Of a stretch of DNA of 37,461 nt, positions 1 through 8,074 are shown in pieces. The translations under genes and the position numbers were made by a program. The stretch is from Chlorobiota bacterium (GTDB taxonomy: Bacteria; Bacteroidota; Bacteroidia; Flavobacteriales; Flavobacteriaceae): positions 1-37,461 of the forward strand of contig JAADEB010000050.1 in assembly GCA_013153655.1 (NCBI GenBank), written 5' to 3'. Every line of letters begins with the position of its first letter. The stretch's first letter is position 1. The notes under the pieces are model-generated. The model saw only the letters and a list, made by a program, of their open reading frames with translations. It had not been told where the DNA came from and ran no database searches.

Positions 1-724
1 TACCGAAACCGCTATATAAATAAAGGTAAACCAAAACGCGTTCGAAAATATGACAGGTGGGCAAAAAACTGATTACCCGGGTGGGACGGGGCAATGCCGG
101 CACCCGCTTAACGGCAGAAAGCACCGTGCTGACTATGTTGCGGTGACTGAGCATCACGCCCTTGGGACGGCCCGTGGTACCCGAAGTGTAGATAATGGTG
201 GCCAAATCGTCTTCGGAAATGCTTGCTTTGATTTTTTCCAATTCATCCTGATTGGATTTATCCGCGCCCAAATCCAGCACTTCCTGCCAATTTTTGGCAC
301 CTTCCACGCGATCGAAGGTGTAAACTTCCTTCAAGGTGGGCACCTTATCTTTGATTTGCATCACTTTTTGATAGAGTTCTTCATCGCCCACAAAGGCATA
401 TTGAATCTCGGCATGATTGAAAATATATTCGTAATCTTCGGCCGAAATGGTGGGATAAATGGGAATATCCTGAGCCCCTACTTGCAAAATACCCAAATCC
501 ATGGCCGACCATTCGGTGCGGTTTTGATGGGCTATAAGAGCGATTTTATCATCTTTTTTAACCCCCAAGCGTAGAAGGCCACGCGAAATTTGCTGAACCA
601 AATCATAAAGTTCTTTGGTGGATGTGGGTTTCCATTCGCCCCCGTACTTGGTAACCATGGCATCGGGAATAGGCTTTTTCTCCAATTGATAAGGAACAAA
701 GTCAAACAGTCTTTTTATTTCCAT
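1..724 (-). CDS. Long-chain acyl-CoA synthetase (AMP-forming), N-terminal part, cut by window edge
   Basis: The reverse strand from the ATG at 724 stays open to base 1, giving 241 residues. This is the N-terminal part of an ANL-superfamily adenylating enzyme that activates fatty acids to acyl-CoA through an acyl-AMP. The ATP-binding P-loop YTSGTTGRPKG lies at residues 179-189 and is followed by MLSHRN. The later stretch SFLPTCHIFERVLVYLY (about 219-235) is typical of bacterial long-chain acyl-CoA synthetases of the FadD15/AMP-forming type. The C-terminal hinge and lid domain lie outside the window. The gene diverges from the DUF2147 gene across a 408-bp spacer. Exact chain-length preference cannot be read from this fragment. 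Confidence 0.93.
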   Translation of the reverse strand, partial: MEIKRLFDFVPYQLEKKPIPDAMVTKYGGEWKPTSTKELYDLVQQISRGLLRLGVKKDDKIALIAHQNRTEWSAMDLGILQVGAQDIPIYPTISAEDYEYIFNHAEIQYAFVGDEELYQKVMQIKDKVPTLKEVYTFDRVEGAKNWQEVLDLGADKSNQDELEKIKASISEDDLATIIYTSGTTGRPKGVMLSHRNIVSTVLSAVKRVPALPRPTRVISFLPTCHIFERVLVYLYLYSGFG

Positions 725-828
725 ATTACATTCTTTTAAAAATCGAGCTTAAAAATAATCATTTTTTCCGTAACCGCAGGCGACCCGGTGCGTTTTAAGA
801 TAAAATCAGGCTCAACTATTATTAAATT

Positions 829-850
829 TTCAATAAAGTTCTTTATTGAA
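829..850. repeat. Perfect 10-bp inverted repeat with 2-nt spacer
   Basis: TTCAATAAAG at 829-838 is the exact reverse complement of CTTTATTGAA at 841-850, with TT between. It lies in the divergent spacer, where neither neighbour ends, and no U-tract follows it. A terminator role is therefore unlikely, and a regulator-binding operator is the more natural reading. No regulator gene is adjacent, so this is inference only. Confidence 0.5.
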
Positions 851-1083
851 TAAATATTTATCAAAATTCTACTTCTATTTACCCGGTAAAATACATATAT
901 CAAAATCACCAAACCCGGTTGCCATTCCTTAATAATGATGCCTAACCCATTATAAACAACCATGGAAAGGCCAAATGAATCATAATGCCGCCATGGACTT
1001 CTCATAAACAAAAATGGCATTCAGCATAGCTTCGCTTCCGTTTTTAATGTCTTTTGCAAAGGCGCCATATGGAAATAAAAATA

Positions 1084-1111
1084 TTTGGTACGATTTTTTC
1101 TCTTATCTTTA
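1084..1111 (+). promoter_or_regulatory. Probable promoter of the DUF2147 gene
   Basis: TTTG at 1084-1087 (-33-like) is followed after 16 nt by TATCTTTA at 1104-1111, one base off the Bacteroidota -7 consensus TAnnTTTG. Initiation about 7 nt further on would leave a short leader before the ATG at 1133. The spacing is slightly short of the usual 19-21 bp. Confidence 0.45.
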
Positions 1112-1132
1112 TATCGCAAAAAACAACATGTT

Positions 1133-1570
1133 ATGAAAAAACTACTCTTCCTCCTTATCGCTTTTGCAACGGCTTCGTTCACCTTGCATGCGCAAGATCA
1201 AATCGTAGGCCGTTGGAAAACCATCGATGACGAAACCGGCAAAGCCAAATCCATCATCGAGATTTACAAAAAAGACGGCAAATACTACGGCCGTATCGTT
1301 CAATTGCTTACCGAAGAAAACAAGGACGGTGTTTGCCGAACCTGCGAAGGAAAGTACAAAAACAAAAATATCATCGGCCTGGTAATCCTCAAAGACCTGG
1401 AATACGATGCCGATGATGAAGAATGGACCGGCGGCACCATCATGGACCCCAAAAACGCCAAAGAATACAGTGTGTACCTGGCCCTGGTGGAACCCAACAA
1501 ACTGAAAGTGCGCGGCTATATCGGCTTTTCGCTTATCGGCCGTACGCAATATTGGTATCGCGTGGAATAG
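1133..1570 (+). CDS. DUF2147 family secreted protein
   Basis: The protein has 145 residues. It starts with a classical signal peptide (MKKLLFLLIAFATASFTLHAQ, cleavage after Ala-Gln near residue 20), so it should be exported. The mature part matches the DUF2147 pattern: IVGRWKTIDDETG at the start, a CxxC pair (CRTC) with GKYKNKNIIGLVILKDL following, EWTGGTIMDP, and the closing KVRGYIGFSLIGRTQYWYRVE. Such proteins form a small lipocalin-like beta-barrel in the periplasm, but the ligand and role are unknown. The ATG at 1133 was chosen over the upstream TTG at 1085 because it begins the signal peptide and the TTG overlaps the likely promoter. The gene is a single unit, followed by a G/T-rich spacer. 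Confidence 0.9.
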   Translation: MKKLLFLLIAFATASFTLHAQDQIVGRWKTIDDETGKAKSIIEIYKKDGKYYGRIVQLLTEENKDGVCRTCEGKYKNKNIIGLVILKDLEYDADDEEWTGGTIMDPKNAKEYSVYLALVEPNKLKVRGYIGFSLIGRTQYWYRVE

Positions 1571-1885
1571 CAGGATGTTGGGAGTTGGGATTTAGGATTT
1601 GGGTATTGGGATTTGGGATTTTCCACAATGGATTCTCTTAAATAGTTGTTTTACCTGTTGGAGGATTTCCAAGCAGTAATTCAACACGTAAATTCTCTCT
1701 CCTTCCCGAATGAATAGCCGGATTCGCCTAGATCATCTTTATCCGGATTCCGGATAGCTTCGCCCGGACAACATAAAAAAAATATACCGATTATTAACCG
1801 TCCTTTACGGGACGGTTTTTTATTTTACAACAATTTACTGATTATCAACATCATAAAGTCACTTAAAAAAGTTTTCAACAATGAA
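1571..1885. other. Intergenic spacer with short repeats, ahead of the dcw promoter
   Basis: No gene is supported here. About 1574-1622 holds imperfect tandem copies of a TTGGGATT-like unit. An interrupted palindrome lies at 1740-1756 (TATCCGG, 3 nt, CCGGATA). A rho-independent terminator lies at 1796-1825, and two DnaA-box-like 9-mers lie at 1842-1850 and 1872-1880, just before the MraZ-type repeats. Confidence 0.6.
1796..1825 (+). terminator. Rho-independent terminator
   Basis: AACCGTCC at 1796-1803 pairs perfectly with GGACGGTT at 1810-1817 across a 6-nt loop, and a T-rich tract runs to 1825. It lies 226 bp after the DUF2147 stop and upstream of the mraZ promoter, so it would insulate the division cluster from read-through. 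Confidence 0.8.
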
Positions 1886-1909
1886 TGGTAAAAAATGGTA
1901 AAAAATGGG
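1886..1909 (+). promoter_or_regulatory. Probable MraZ operator: three TGG repeats at 10-bp spacing
   Basis: TGGT, TGGT and TGGG begin at 1886, 1896 and 1906, exactly one helical turn apart and separated by A-tracts. MraZ proteins are known to bind direct TGGGN repeats with a 10-bp period upstream of their own operon. The array ends 10 bp before the -7 element, covering the -33 region, as expected for autorepression by the product of the first gene. Confidence 0.75.
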
Positions 1910-1918
1910 ATTTTTACT

Positions 1919-1926
1919 TAACTTTG
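1919..1926 (+). promoter_or_regulatory. -7 element of the dcw cluster promoter
   Basis: TAACTTTG matches the Bacteroidota -7 consensus TAnnTTTG exactly. It lies 21 bp before the mraZ ATG, which implies a very short leader. No good -33 TTG is present at the expected distance. The MraZ-type repeats occupy that place. Confidence 0.75.
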
Positions 1927-1947
1927 AAGTCGGAATAGCATTCCCGG

Positions 1948-2403
1948 ATGAAAATACTCATAGGCACATATCAAGCCAAGCTCGACGGACACGGTCGTGT
2001 GATGATCCCCAAGGGGTTGCGCGACCAGTTGAAGGATATCGAAGACGAGGGATTCGTGCTTCGGCGTGCCACTTTTTTTGACAACTTGGAACTGCATCCG
2101 CGCAAGGAATGGGAAAGATGGATGGAAGAGCTTTTGAAGAAACCCAAAACCTCGCGCGACAAAGTTAAACTCATTTCCCTTATCAACGCCGGCGCCAGGC
2201 TGGTGAAACTGGACGGAAACGGTCGCCTCCAATTACCCAAAGACCTGATCAAGCAGATGGGTATGAGCAAAGAGGTGGTAATCGCATCCGAAGGCAATAT
2301 CCTCCAAATTTGGGACAAGGATGCCTACGAACGTTTCTGGGAAGAAAACAAGGAGGAATTCCCCGATTTGATGGAACGTTTATTGGACGACAGTGACGAA
2401 TAA
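1948..2403 (+). CDS. mraZ: Transcriptional regulator MraZ
   Basis: This 151-residue protein is built of two AbrB/SpoVT-like swapped-hairpin DNA-binding halves. Each carries the DxxGRxxxP signature: DGHGRVMIP at residues 13-21 and DGNGRLQLP at 89-97. MraZ forms a ring-shaped oligomer and represses the dcw operon by binding TGGG repeats. A matching array lies just upstream at 1886-1909. It is the first gene of the division and cell wall cluster, and its last codons overlap the rsmH start by 11 nt. The ATG at 1948 follows the promoter at 1919 closely and begins the conserved N-terminal strand (MKILIGTYQAKLD). Confidence 0.96.
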   Translation: MKILIGTYQAKLDGHGRVMIPKGLRDQLKDIEDEGFVLRRATFFDNLELHPRKEWERWMEELLKKPKTSRDKVKLISLINAGARLVKLDGNGRLQLPKDLIKQMGMSKEVVIASEGNILQIWDKDAYERFWEENKEEFPDLMERLLDDSDE

Positions 2404-3322
2404 AAATACCACATATCACACGCCGGTATTGCTTAGCGAAAGCATCGAAGCCTTAAACATCCGGCCGGACGGCGTTTATGTGGACGCCACCTTCGGCGGG
2501 GGTGGACATAGCCGTGCCATTCTGGAACGTTTGGGTCCGGAGGGCCGTCTGCTGGCTTTCGACCGCGACGAAGATGCCGCCACCAACAACATCGACGACC
2601 CGCGTTTCACCCTCATTCAGGCCGATTACGGCTATCTGAAAAATTACCTGCGTGCCCACGGCATTCGCCAAATCGACGGCTTGCTGGCCGACCTGGGTGT
2701 TTCGTCACATCAATTCGACACGGCCGAACGCGGATTCAGCACCCGCTTCGAAGGTCCGCTGGATATGCGCATGGACCGCACGCAAGAACTTACGGCCGAA
2801 CGCGTGGTGAATGAATACGGAGAAGAAGAATTGGCCCGCTTGTTTCGCCAATACGGCGAGCTGAAAAACGCCCGTTCGCTGGCCGCCGCCATTGTGCGCC
2901 ACCGTACCGAACGTCCCATTCGCACCACTGCGGCCCTGGCCGAAGCCGTTAAAGCGCATATGCCCGCCAAAAAACGAAATAAAATGATGGCGCAACTTTT
3001 CCAAGCCCTGCGCATCGAAGTAAACGGTGAATTGGAAAGCCTGAAACGATTGTTGGAACAAGCGGCACAAGTAATCCGTCCGGGAGGCAGACTGGCGGTC
3101 ATTACCTATCATTCCCTGGAAGACCGCTTGATGAAATATTTTATCCGAAGCGGCAATTTCGAGGACAAAATCGAAAAGGATTTCTACGGGAACTACCAAA
3201 CACCCTTCCGCAAAACAGGCAAACCCATAGTGCCCACGCCGGAAGAAATCGAAACGAATCCACGTGCAAGGAGTGCCAAATTGCGAATAGCCGAACGAAC
3301 CGAACATCCTTACAAACCGTAA
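2393..3322 (+). CDS. rsmH: 16S rRNA (cytosine-1402 N4) methyltransferase RsmH (MraW)
   Basis: The 309-residue protein is an AdoMet-dependent methyltransferase that modifies N4 of C1402 in the ribosomal P site. The AdoMet-binding motif DATFGGGGHSRAILE is at about residues 31-45. GLLADLGVSSHQFD, the family-specific segment, follows. The C-terminal RPGGRLAVITYHSLEDR segment and a final RSAKLR-type motif are present. The start is a GTG at 2393 that overlaps the mraZ end by 11 nt, which implies translational coupling. No internal ATG would keep the conserved HTPVLL start. Length is normal for the family. Confidence 0.96.
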   Translation: MTNKNTTYHTPVLLSESIEALNIRPDGVYVDATFGGGGHSRAILERLGPEGRLLAFDRDEDAATNNIDDPRFTLIQADYGYLKNYLRAHGIRQIDGLLADLGVSSHQFDTAERGFSTRFEGPLDMRMDRTQELTAERVVNEYGEEELARLFRQYGELKNARSLAAAIVRHRTERPIRTTAALAEAVKAHMPAKKRNKMMAQLFQALRIEVNGELESLKRLLEQAAQVIRPGGRLAVITYHSLEDRLMKYFIRSGNFEDKIEKDFYGNYQTPFRKTGKPIVPTPEEIETNPRARSAKLRIAERTEHPYKP

Positions 3323-3324
3323 AA

Positions 3325-3636
3325 ATGAGATGGATCGTAGGCATATTGAGCATGGAGTGGTTCAGCGGCAAAAACGCCAAGCGAAATTGGAGCATTGCCC
3401 TGGCCGTGTTGCTTTACAGCATGTTCAGCATTTGGCTGGCACACCTGGGCGAACAAAAAGCCCGTGAATTGGCTCGCCTGAAAAAAGAAAACCGCAGGCT
3501 GAAAGCCGAATATGTGGAAACCAAAAAACTGCTAATGCAAGACCAATTGAGGTCTAATATTTACGAAAAACTGCGCGACAGGCAATTTGTGATCCCCAAG
3601 CGTCCGCCCCATATGATCGAAGTGAAAGAAAAATGA
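3325..3636 (+). CDS. ftsL: FtsL-like divisome protein
   Basis: The 103-residue bitopic protein has a short basic N-terminus, one transmembrane helix at about residues 21-40 (WSIALAVLLYSMFSIWLAHL), and then a charged helical region rich in Lys, Glu and Leu (about 42-75) suited to a coiled coil. FtsL proteins are poorly conserved, so the call rests on topology, size and position between rsmH and ftsI. In the divisome FtsL pairs with a DivIC/FtsB partner and links FtsQ to FtsWI. It begins 2 nt after the rsmH stop and overlaps ftsI by 4 nt (ATGA). Confidence 0.85.
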   Translation: MRWIVGILSMEWFSGKNAKRNWSIALAVLLYSMFSIWLAHLGEQKARELARLKKENRRLKAEYVETKKLLMQDQLRSNIYEKLRDRQFVIPKRPPHMIEVKEK

Positions 3637-5384
3637 AAAAGAACGCGGCACGACATATCGACCAATGGAACTTGCTGTTGCATGCCCTGCTGGTTTTGTG
3701 GGGTGCGGCCATTGTGGTCAAACTGATTTACGTGCAATTTATCGACGGCAATCATTATCGCCAATTGGCACAGCGCTACATTCGGACGGTAAAAATCAAG
3801 GCCGGACGCGGGAATATTTTTACCCATGACGACAAGCTTTTGGCCGTTTCGGTAACCAAATACGACATCTATTTCGATGCCGTGGCACCGGTTGATAAAG
3901 TTTTTTACGGCGAAATCGATGCTTTGGCACGTAGCTTGGCCCGTTACACGTCAAAGCCTGCTTCGGAATGGAAAAGAAAACTGACCGAAGCGCGTAAAAA
4001 GGGACGCCGCTACGTGGCCATTGCCAAAGGATTGACCTTGCAGGATTACGAGAAGTTCAAAAAATTCCCCGTGTTCAAACACGGCCAGTTCAAAGGCGGG
4101 TTTATCACCGAGATCCGCACCATGCGCGAATATCCTTTCGGCGGCATGCTTCGCCGGACCATCGGCGTGGCATCCAACGGCCGAAAATACGGACTGGAAG
4201 GCGCCTACGACAAAATCCTTACCGGCACCGACGGCGAACGCCTGATGCAAAAAATCGGCGGTGGTACCTGGAAACCCGTGAATAATTTTAACGAAAAGGA
4301 ACCTGTACCCGGTAAGGACTTGGTCAGCACCATCGACATGCGGTTCCAGGATATTGCCTATCATGCATTGCTTACGCAACTGATGAACTACCGCGCCGAC
4401 CACGGAACGGTGGTAATCATGGAAACCGCCACGGGCAAAATCCGCGCCATGGTCAACCTGGGACGCACTTCCGGCGGTCATTATTTCGAAAAAATCAATT
4501 ATGCCGTGGCCGAACGCTACGAACCGGGATCCATCTTCAAGGCCTTTACCTTCCTCACCCTGCTGGAAGACGGCTATATCAAACCCGGCGATAAAATCCA
4601 CCTGGAAAGCAGTCGCTGGAAATACCTGGACCGCATCATCTCCGACGCGCATACTTTTCATAATATCGATTATACCATGGAAGAGGCCTTTGCCCACAGT
4701 TCCAACATCGCCACCGTGCAACTGACGGACAAATACTACGCCCGCCATCCGAAAAAATACGTGCAAGGCTTGGAACAACTGGGTATCGACAAAAAAACGG
4801 GAATCCGTCTGACCGGAGAAGCGGAACCCGTCTTTCCTCATCCGGGAGACAAAACCTGGAAGGGTTACAAACTGGGTATGATGTCGTTCGGTTACGGAGT
4901 GGAACTCACACCGCTACAAATCCTTACGGCCTACAACAGCATCGCCAACGGTGGCAAACGCCTGCGTCCCCTACTGGCCGAAAGCGTCAAGGAAGGACTG
5001 AAAACCGTAGAAACCTTTAAGCCGGAAGTGACCGATGCTTCGGTAGCCGATCCGGAAAACCTGGCAATCATTCGCCGCTTCATGCGCAAAGTGGTTACCG
5101 GCGGAACGGCCCGAAACGTGAATTCGCCTTATGTGGAGATTGCCGGAAAAACCGGTACCACCCAAACGGAATACTGGACGGGCAACACGCAATATATCGC
5201 TTCCTTTGCGGGCTTTTTTCCCTATGAAAAACCCTTGTACAGCATGATTGTGGTGATTCACAAACCCGACAAAAGCATCGGTTACTACGGCAACACCGTG
5301 GCGGGAACCGTCTTCCGCGAAATTGCCGAACAAATTATGGGTTTCACGCCCGACACCATCCAAATGGCTTTGAACGAAAAATGA
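3633..5384 (+). CDS. ftsI: Septal penicillin-binding protein FtsI (PBP3-type transpeptidase)
   Basis: This is a 583-residue class B penicillin-binding protein that cross-links septal peptidoglycan with FtsW. An N-terminal anchor helix lies at about 13-35, and the pedestal domain with RGNIFTHDDKLLA starts near 59. The transpeptidase motifs are all present: SIFK with nucleophile Ser300 and Lys303, SSN at 356-358 and KTG at 506-508. The protein ends soon after the transpeptidase fold. The C-terminal PASTA domain that I recall as common in Bacteroidota FtsI is absent. Both ends overlap neighbours by 4 nt (ftsL and murE). Confidence 0.95.
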   Translation: MKKNAARHIDQWNLLLHALLVLWGAAIVVKLIYVQFIDGNHYRQLAQRYIRTVKIKAGRGNIFTHDDKLLAVSVTKYDIYFDAVAPVDKVFYGEIDALARSLARYTSKPASEWKRKLTEARKKGRRYVAIAKGLTLQDYEKFKKFPVFKHGQFKGGFITEIRTMREYPFGGMLRRTIGVASNGRKYGLEGAYDKILTGTDGERLMQKIGGGTWKPVNNFNEKEPVPGKDLVSTIDMRFQDIAYHALLTQLMNYRADHGTVVIMETATGKIRAMVNLGRTSGGHYFEKINYAVAERYEPGSIFKAFTFLTLLEDGYIKPGDKIHLESSRWKYLDRIISDAHTFHNIDYTMEEAFAHSSNIATVQLTDKYYARHPKKYVQGLEQLGIDKKTGIRLTGEAEPVFPHPGDKTWKGYKLGMMSFGYGVELTPLQILTAYNSIANGGKRLRPLLAESVKEGLKTVETFKPEVTDASVADPENLAIIRRFMRKVVTGGTARNVNSPYVEIAGKTGTTQTEYWTGNTQYIASFAGFFPYEKPLYSMIVVIHKPDKSIGYYGNTVAGTVFREIAEQIMGFTPDTIQMALNEK

Positions 5385-6850
5385 AAACATACAGCGTAGC
5401 ACATATTATTCCGCTCTTGCAACCTTTGTCGGTTAAAGGCGACAAAGATCAAGCGTTTACGGGAATTCGCGACAATTCCCGCCAAACGGAAGCCGGCGAT
5501 TTGTTTGTGGCCGTGAAGGGCGCTCTCAGCGACGGACACCGCTACATCGGAGATGCCGTAAAACGCGGCGCTTCGGTGGTGGTGGCCGAACAAGAGGTCC
5601 CGGATTATCCGGGTATTACGGTCATCCGGGTAAAGGATTCGCAACTGGCGCGACGCCAATTGGCTCAATGGTTTTACGGCCGTCCCGACCGGGAACTCCA
5701 TATCACCGGCATAACGGGCACCAACGGCAAAACCACCGTTGCCACGCTACTTTTCGACCTGTTTGAATCCTTGGGATATCCTTCGGGATTAATTTCCACG
5801 GTGGAAATCCGCATGCATGACACCTATTTGCCCGCTTCCAACACCACGCCTGGCATTTTGGAGCTTTACCGCCTATTGCGCCAAATGGCCGACAGTGGCA
5901 TAGAACACGTATTTATGGAAATCAGTTCCCACGGCATCGATCAAGGACGCATCGAAGGCATCCGCTTCGGCGGCGGTATCTTCACCAATCTCAGCCGCGA
6001 TCATTTGGATTACCATAAGGATATGACCGAATATCGCGACACCAAGAAGAAATTTTTCGATATGTTGCCCGAAGAGGCCTTTGCCCTTACCAATGCCGAC
6101 GACCGCAACGGCTTGTTTATGCTTCAAAACACACGGGCGCGCAAAAAAACTTATGCCATTTTAAGACCGGCGGATTACAAGGCTTCCATACTGGAACAAA
6201 GCATCAACGGCATGCTCATGAGCATCAACGGCCGCCAATTCTACACCCCCATGACCGGCACTTACAATGCCTATAACCTTACGGCCGCCTACGGTGCCGC
6301 CCGCGAATGGGGATTGGAACCCGAGGAAATCCTTACGGCACTGAGCCGCCTCCGCGGCGCACCGGGACGCATGGAACGCATAACGGCTCACGATGGGAAA
6401 ACCGCCATAGTGGATTATGCCCATACCCCCGATGCCTTGGAAAACGTGCTCAAAACCCTGCGAAAAATATTGCCTCCGGGCAAACGCATCGTTACGGTGG
6501 TGGGAGCCGGCGGCAACCGCGATAAGGGGAAACGTCCCGTCATGGGCAAAACCGCCGCACTCCTAAGCGATTGGGTGATTCTCACTTCCGACAATCCGCG
6601 CGATGAAGATCCGCTGCAAATTCTTCGCGACATGACCGAAGGCATTCCGGAGGACCAGCAATTCAAAGTCATCACCATCCCCGATCGCGAACAGGCCATC
6701 AAAACCGGTATCATGTACATCGAGCCCGGTGATATCCTGTTGGTGGCAGGAAAAGGACACGAAGATTATCAAATCATCGGAAACGAAAAACGCCATTTTA
6801 GTGACAAGGAAACGATTATGAAATATTTTAACTCAACCCCTAACCGATAA
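5381..6850 (+). CDS. murE: UDP-MurNAc-tripeptide synthetase MurE (meso-diaminopimelate-adding)
   Basis: This 489-residue ATP-dependent ligase adds the third residue to UDP-MurNAc-L-Ala-D-Glu. All three Mur-ligase domains are present: an N-terminal UDP-binding domain, a central ATPase domain with the P-loop GTNGKTT at 113-119 and a lysine-rich segment after DHLDYHKDM (208-216) where the carbamylated Lys lies, and a C-terminal domain with DYAHTPDALENVL at 345-357. The DNPR motif at 404-407 marks specificity for meso-diaminopimelate rather than lysine. It is a complete counterpart to the degraded murD copy downstream. The start overlaps ftsI by 4 nt. Confidence 0.97.
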   Translation: MKTYSVAHIIPLLQPLSVKGDKDQAFTGIRDNSRQTEAGDLFVAVKGALSDGHRYIGDAVKRGASVVVAEQEVPDYPGITVIRVKDSQLARRQLAQWFYGRPDRELHITGITGTNGKTTVATLLFDLFESLGYPSGLISTVEIRMHDTYLPASNTTPGILELYRLLRQMADSGIEHVFMEISSHGIDQGRIEGIRFGGGIFTNLSRDHLDYHKDMTEYRDTKKKFFDMLPEEAFALTNADDRNGLFMLQNTRARKKTYAILRPADYKASILEQSINGMLMSINGRQFYTPMTGTYNAYNLTAAYGAAREWGLEPEEILTALSRLRGAPGRMERITAHDGKTAIVDYAHTPDALENVLKTLRKILPPGKRIVTVVGAGGNRDKGKRPVMGKTAALLSDWVILTSDNPRDEDPLQILRDMTEGIPEDQQFKVITIPDREQAIKTGIMYIEPGDILLVAGKGHEDYQIIGNEKRHFSDKETIMKYFNSTPNR

Positions 6851-6853
6851 ACC

Positions 6854-8074
6854 ATGTTATACCATCTGTTTCAATATCTCAGCGCACATTTCGATTTTCC
6901 GGGCGAATCGCTATTCCGGTTTATCACATTCCGTTCGGCCATGGCTTTCATTACGGCTTTTCTGTTGGGTATTTTATACGGAAAACGCATCATCGGATGG
7001 CTACGCCGCCGTCAATTGGGCGAAACCGTGCGCGATCTGGGACTGGAAGGCCAAAAAAGCAAAGAAGGCACCCCCACCATGGGCGGTATCATCATCATCG
7101 GCGCCACATTGATTTCCATCTTATTGTATAACGACTTAACCAACATTTATATCCAAATTCTGATCCTGAGCCTGATATGGATGGGCCTTATCGGTTTTAT
7201 CGACGATTATATCAAAACGATTAAAAAAGATAAAACGGGCTTGCGCGGCAAATTTAAAGTAATGGGGCAAGTGGGTCTGGGTTTGATCATCGCCACCCTG
7301 ATATTTTTTCATCCCGACATAACCATTCGCACGAAAAAACACGGCGTAAAAGTTCAATCCACCGAGTTTCGCGAAGCCTTCAATCCCCCCAGGAAAAGCC
7401 TGCAAACCACCCTTCCCTTCTTTAAGAACAACGAATTCAATTACAAATGGCTCTTGCCCGCTTCGTTGCGTGATAATCAATGGGCACAATGGTTGCTGTT
7501 TACCGTAGTGGTTATATTCATCATCACGGCCGTGTCCAACGGCACCAACCTGGCCGACGGCATCGACGGATTGGCGGCCGGCACATCGGCCATCAGCATA
7601 GGCGCACTGGCGGTGTTGGCCTGGCTTTCGGGCAACATGTTTTTTGCCAATTACCTGAATATCATGTACATCCCGCACGTAGGAGAAATATCGGTTTTTC
7701 TGAGTGCTTTTCTGGGGGCCATTTTGGCTTTTCTGTGGTTCAATGCTTATCCCGCTTCCGTTTTTATGGGCGACACGGGAAGCCTGACCATAGGGGCCAT
7801 TATTGCGGTGATTTCATTTTTCATACGCAAAGAATTATTGCTCCCGGTGCTGGGTGGTATTTTCCTGATCGAAGCCGCATCGGTGATTATTCAAACCCGT
7901 TATTTCAAATACACCAAAAAGAAATACGGCGAAGGACGTCGCGTATTCCTGATGGCGCCCATCCATCATCATTTCCAAAAATTGGGTTTACATGAAAATA
8001 AAATCGTCATACGTTTTTGGATTGTGGCCATGCTTTTGGCCGTGACCAGTATTGCTTTACTCAAAATCAAATAG
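6854..8074 (+). CDS. mraY: Phospho-MurNAc-pentapeptide transferase MraY
   Basis: This 406-residue polytopic inner-membrane enzyme transfers phospho-MurNAc-pentapeptide to undecaprenyl phosphate to make lipid I. Family signatures are intact: the Asp pair in FIDDYIKT (D117-D118), SNGTNLADGIDGLAAG at about 228-243, FMGDTGSL at 304-311 and the histidine motif PIHHHFQKLG at 369-378. About ten hydrophobic helices are visible. The insertion between helices at about 160-210 is as usual in Bacteroidota. It begins 3 nt after murE and ends 2 nt before the MurD-domain gene, so no room is left for a missing murD N-terminus. Confidence 0.97.
   Translation: MLYHLFQYLSAHFDFPGESLFRFITFRSAMAFITAFLLGILYGKRIIGWLRRRQLGETVRDLGLEGQKSKEGTPTMGGIIIIGATLISILLYNDLTNIYIQILILSLIWMGLIGFIDDYIKTIKKDKTGLRGKFKVMGQVGLGLIIATLIFFHPDITIRTKKHGVKVQSTEFREAFNPPRKSLQTTLPFFKNNEFNYKWLLPASLRDNQWAQWLLFTVVVIFIITAVSNGTNLADGIDGLAAGTSAISIGALAVLAWLSGNMFFANYLNIMYIPHVGEISVFLSAFLGAILAFLWFNAYPASVFMGDTGSLTIGAIIAVISFFIRKELLLPVLGGIFLIEAASVIIQTRYFKYTKKKYGEGRRVFLMAPIHHHFQKLGLHENKIVIRFWIVAMLLAVTSIALLKIK

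Larger units (their letters stand above)
725..1132. other. Divergent intergenic spacer between acyl-CoA synthetase and DUF2147 genes
   Basis: This 408-bp AT-rich region separates two divergent genes, so promoters for both should lie here. I see a 10-bp perfect inverted repeat at 829-850 and a plausible promoter for the rightward gene at 1085-1111. A 94-codon minus-strand reading frame (736-1020) shows no recognisable domain, and I do not call it a gene. No tRNA or clear structured RNA was seen. Confidence 0.6.

Noticed and set aside
736..1020. 94-codon minus-strand reading frame in the divergent spacer
   Set aside because: No recognisable domain, composition unlike the neighbouring genes, no promoter or start signal seen, and it would place a gene 12 nt upstream of the acyl-CoA synthetase start with no known parallel.
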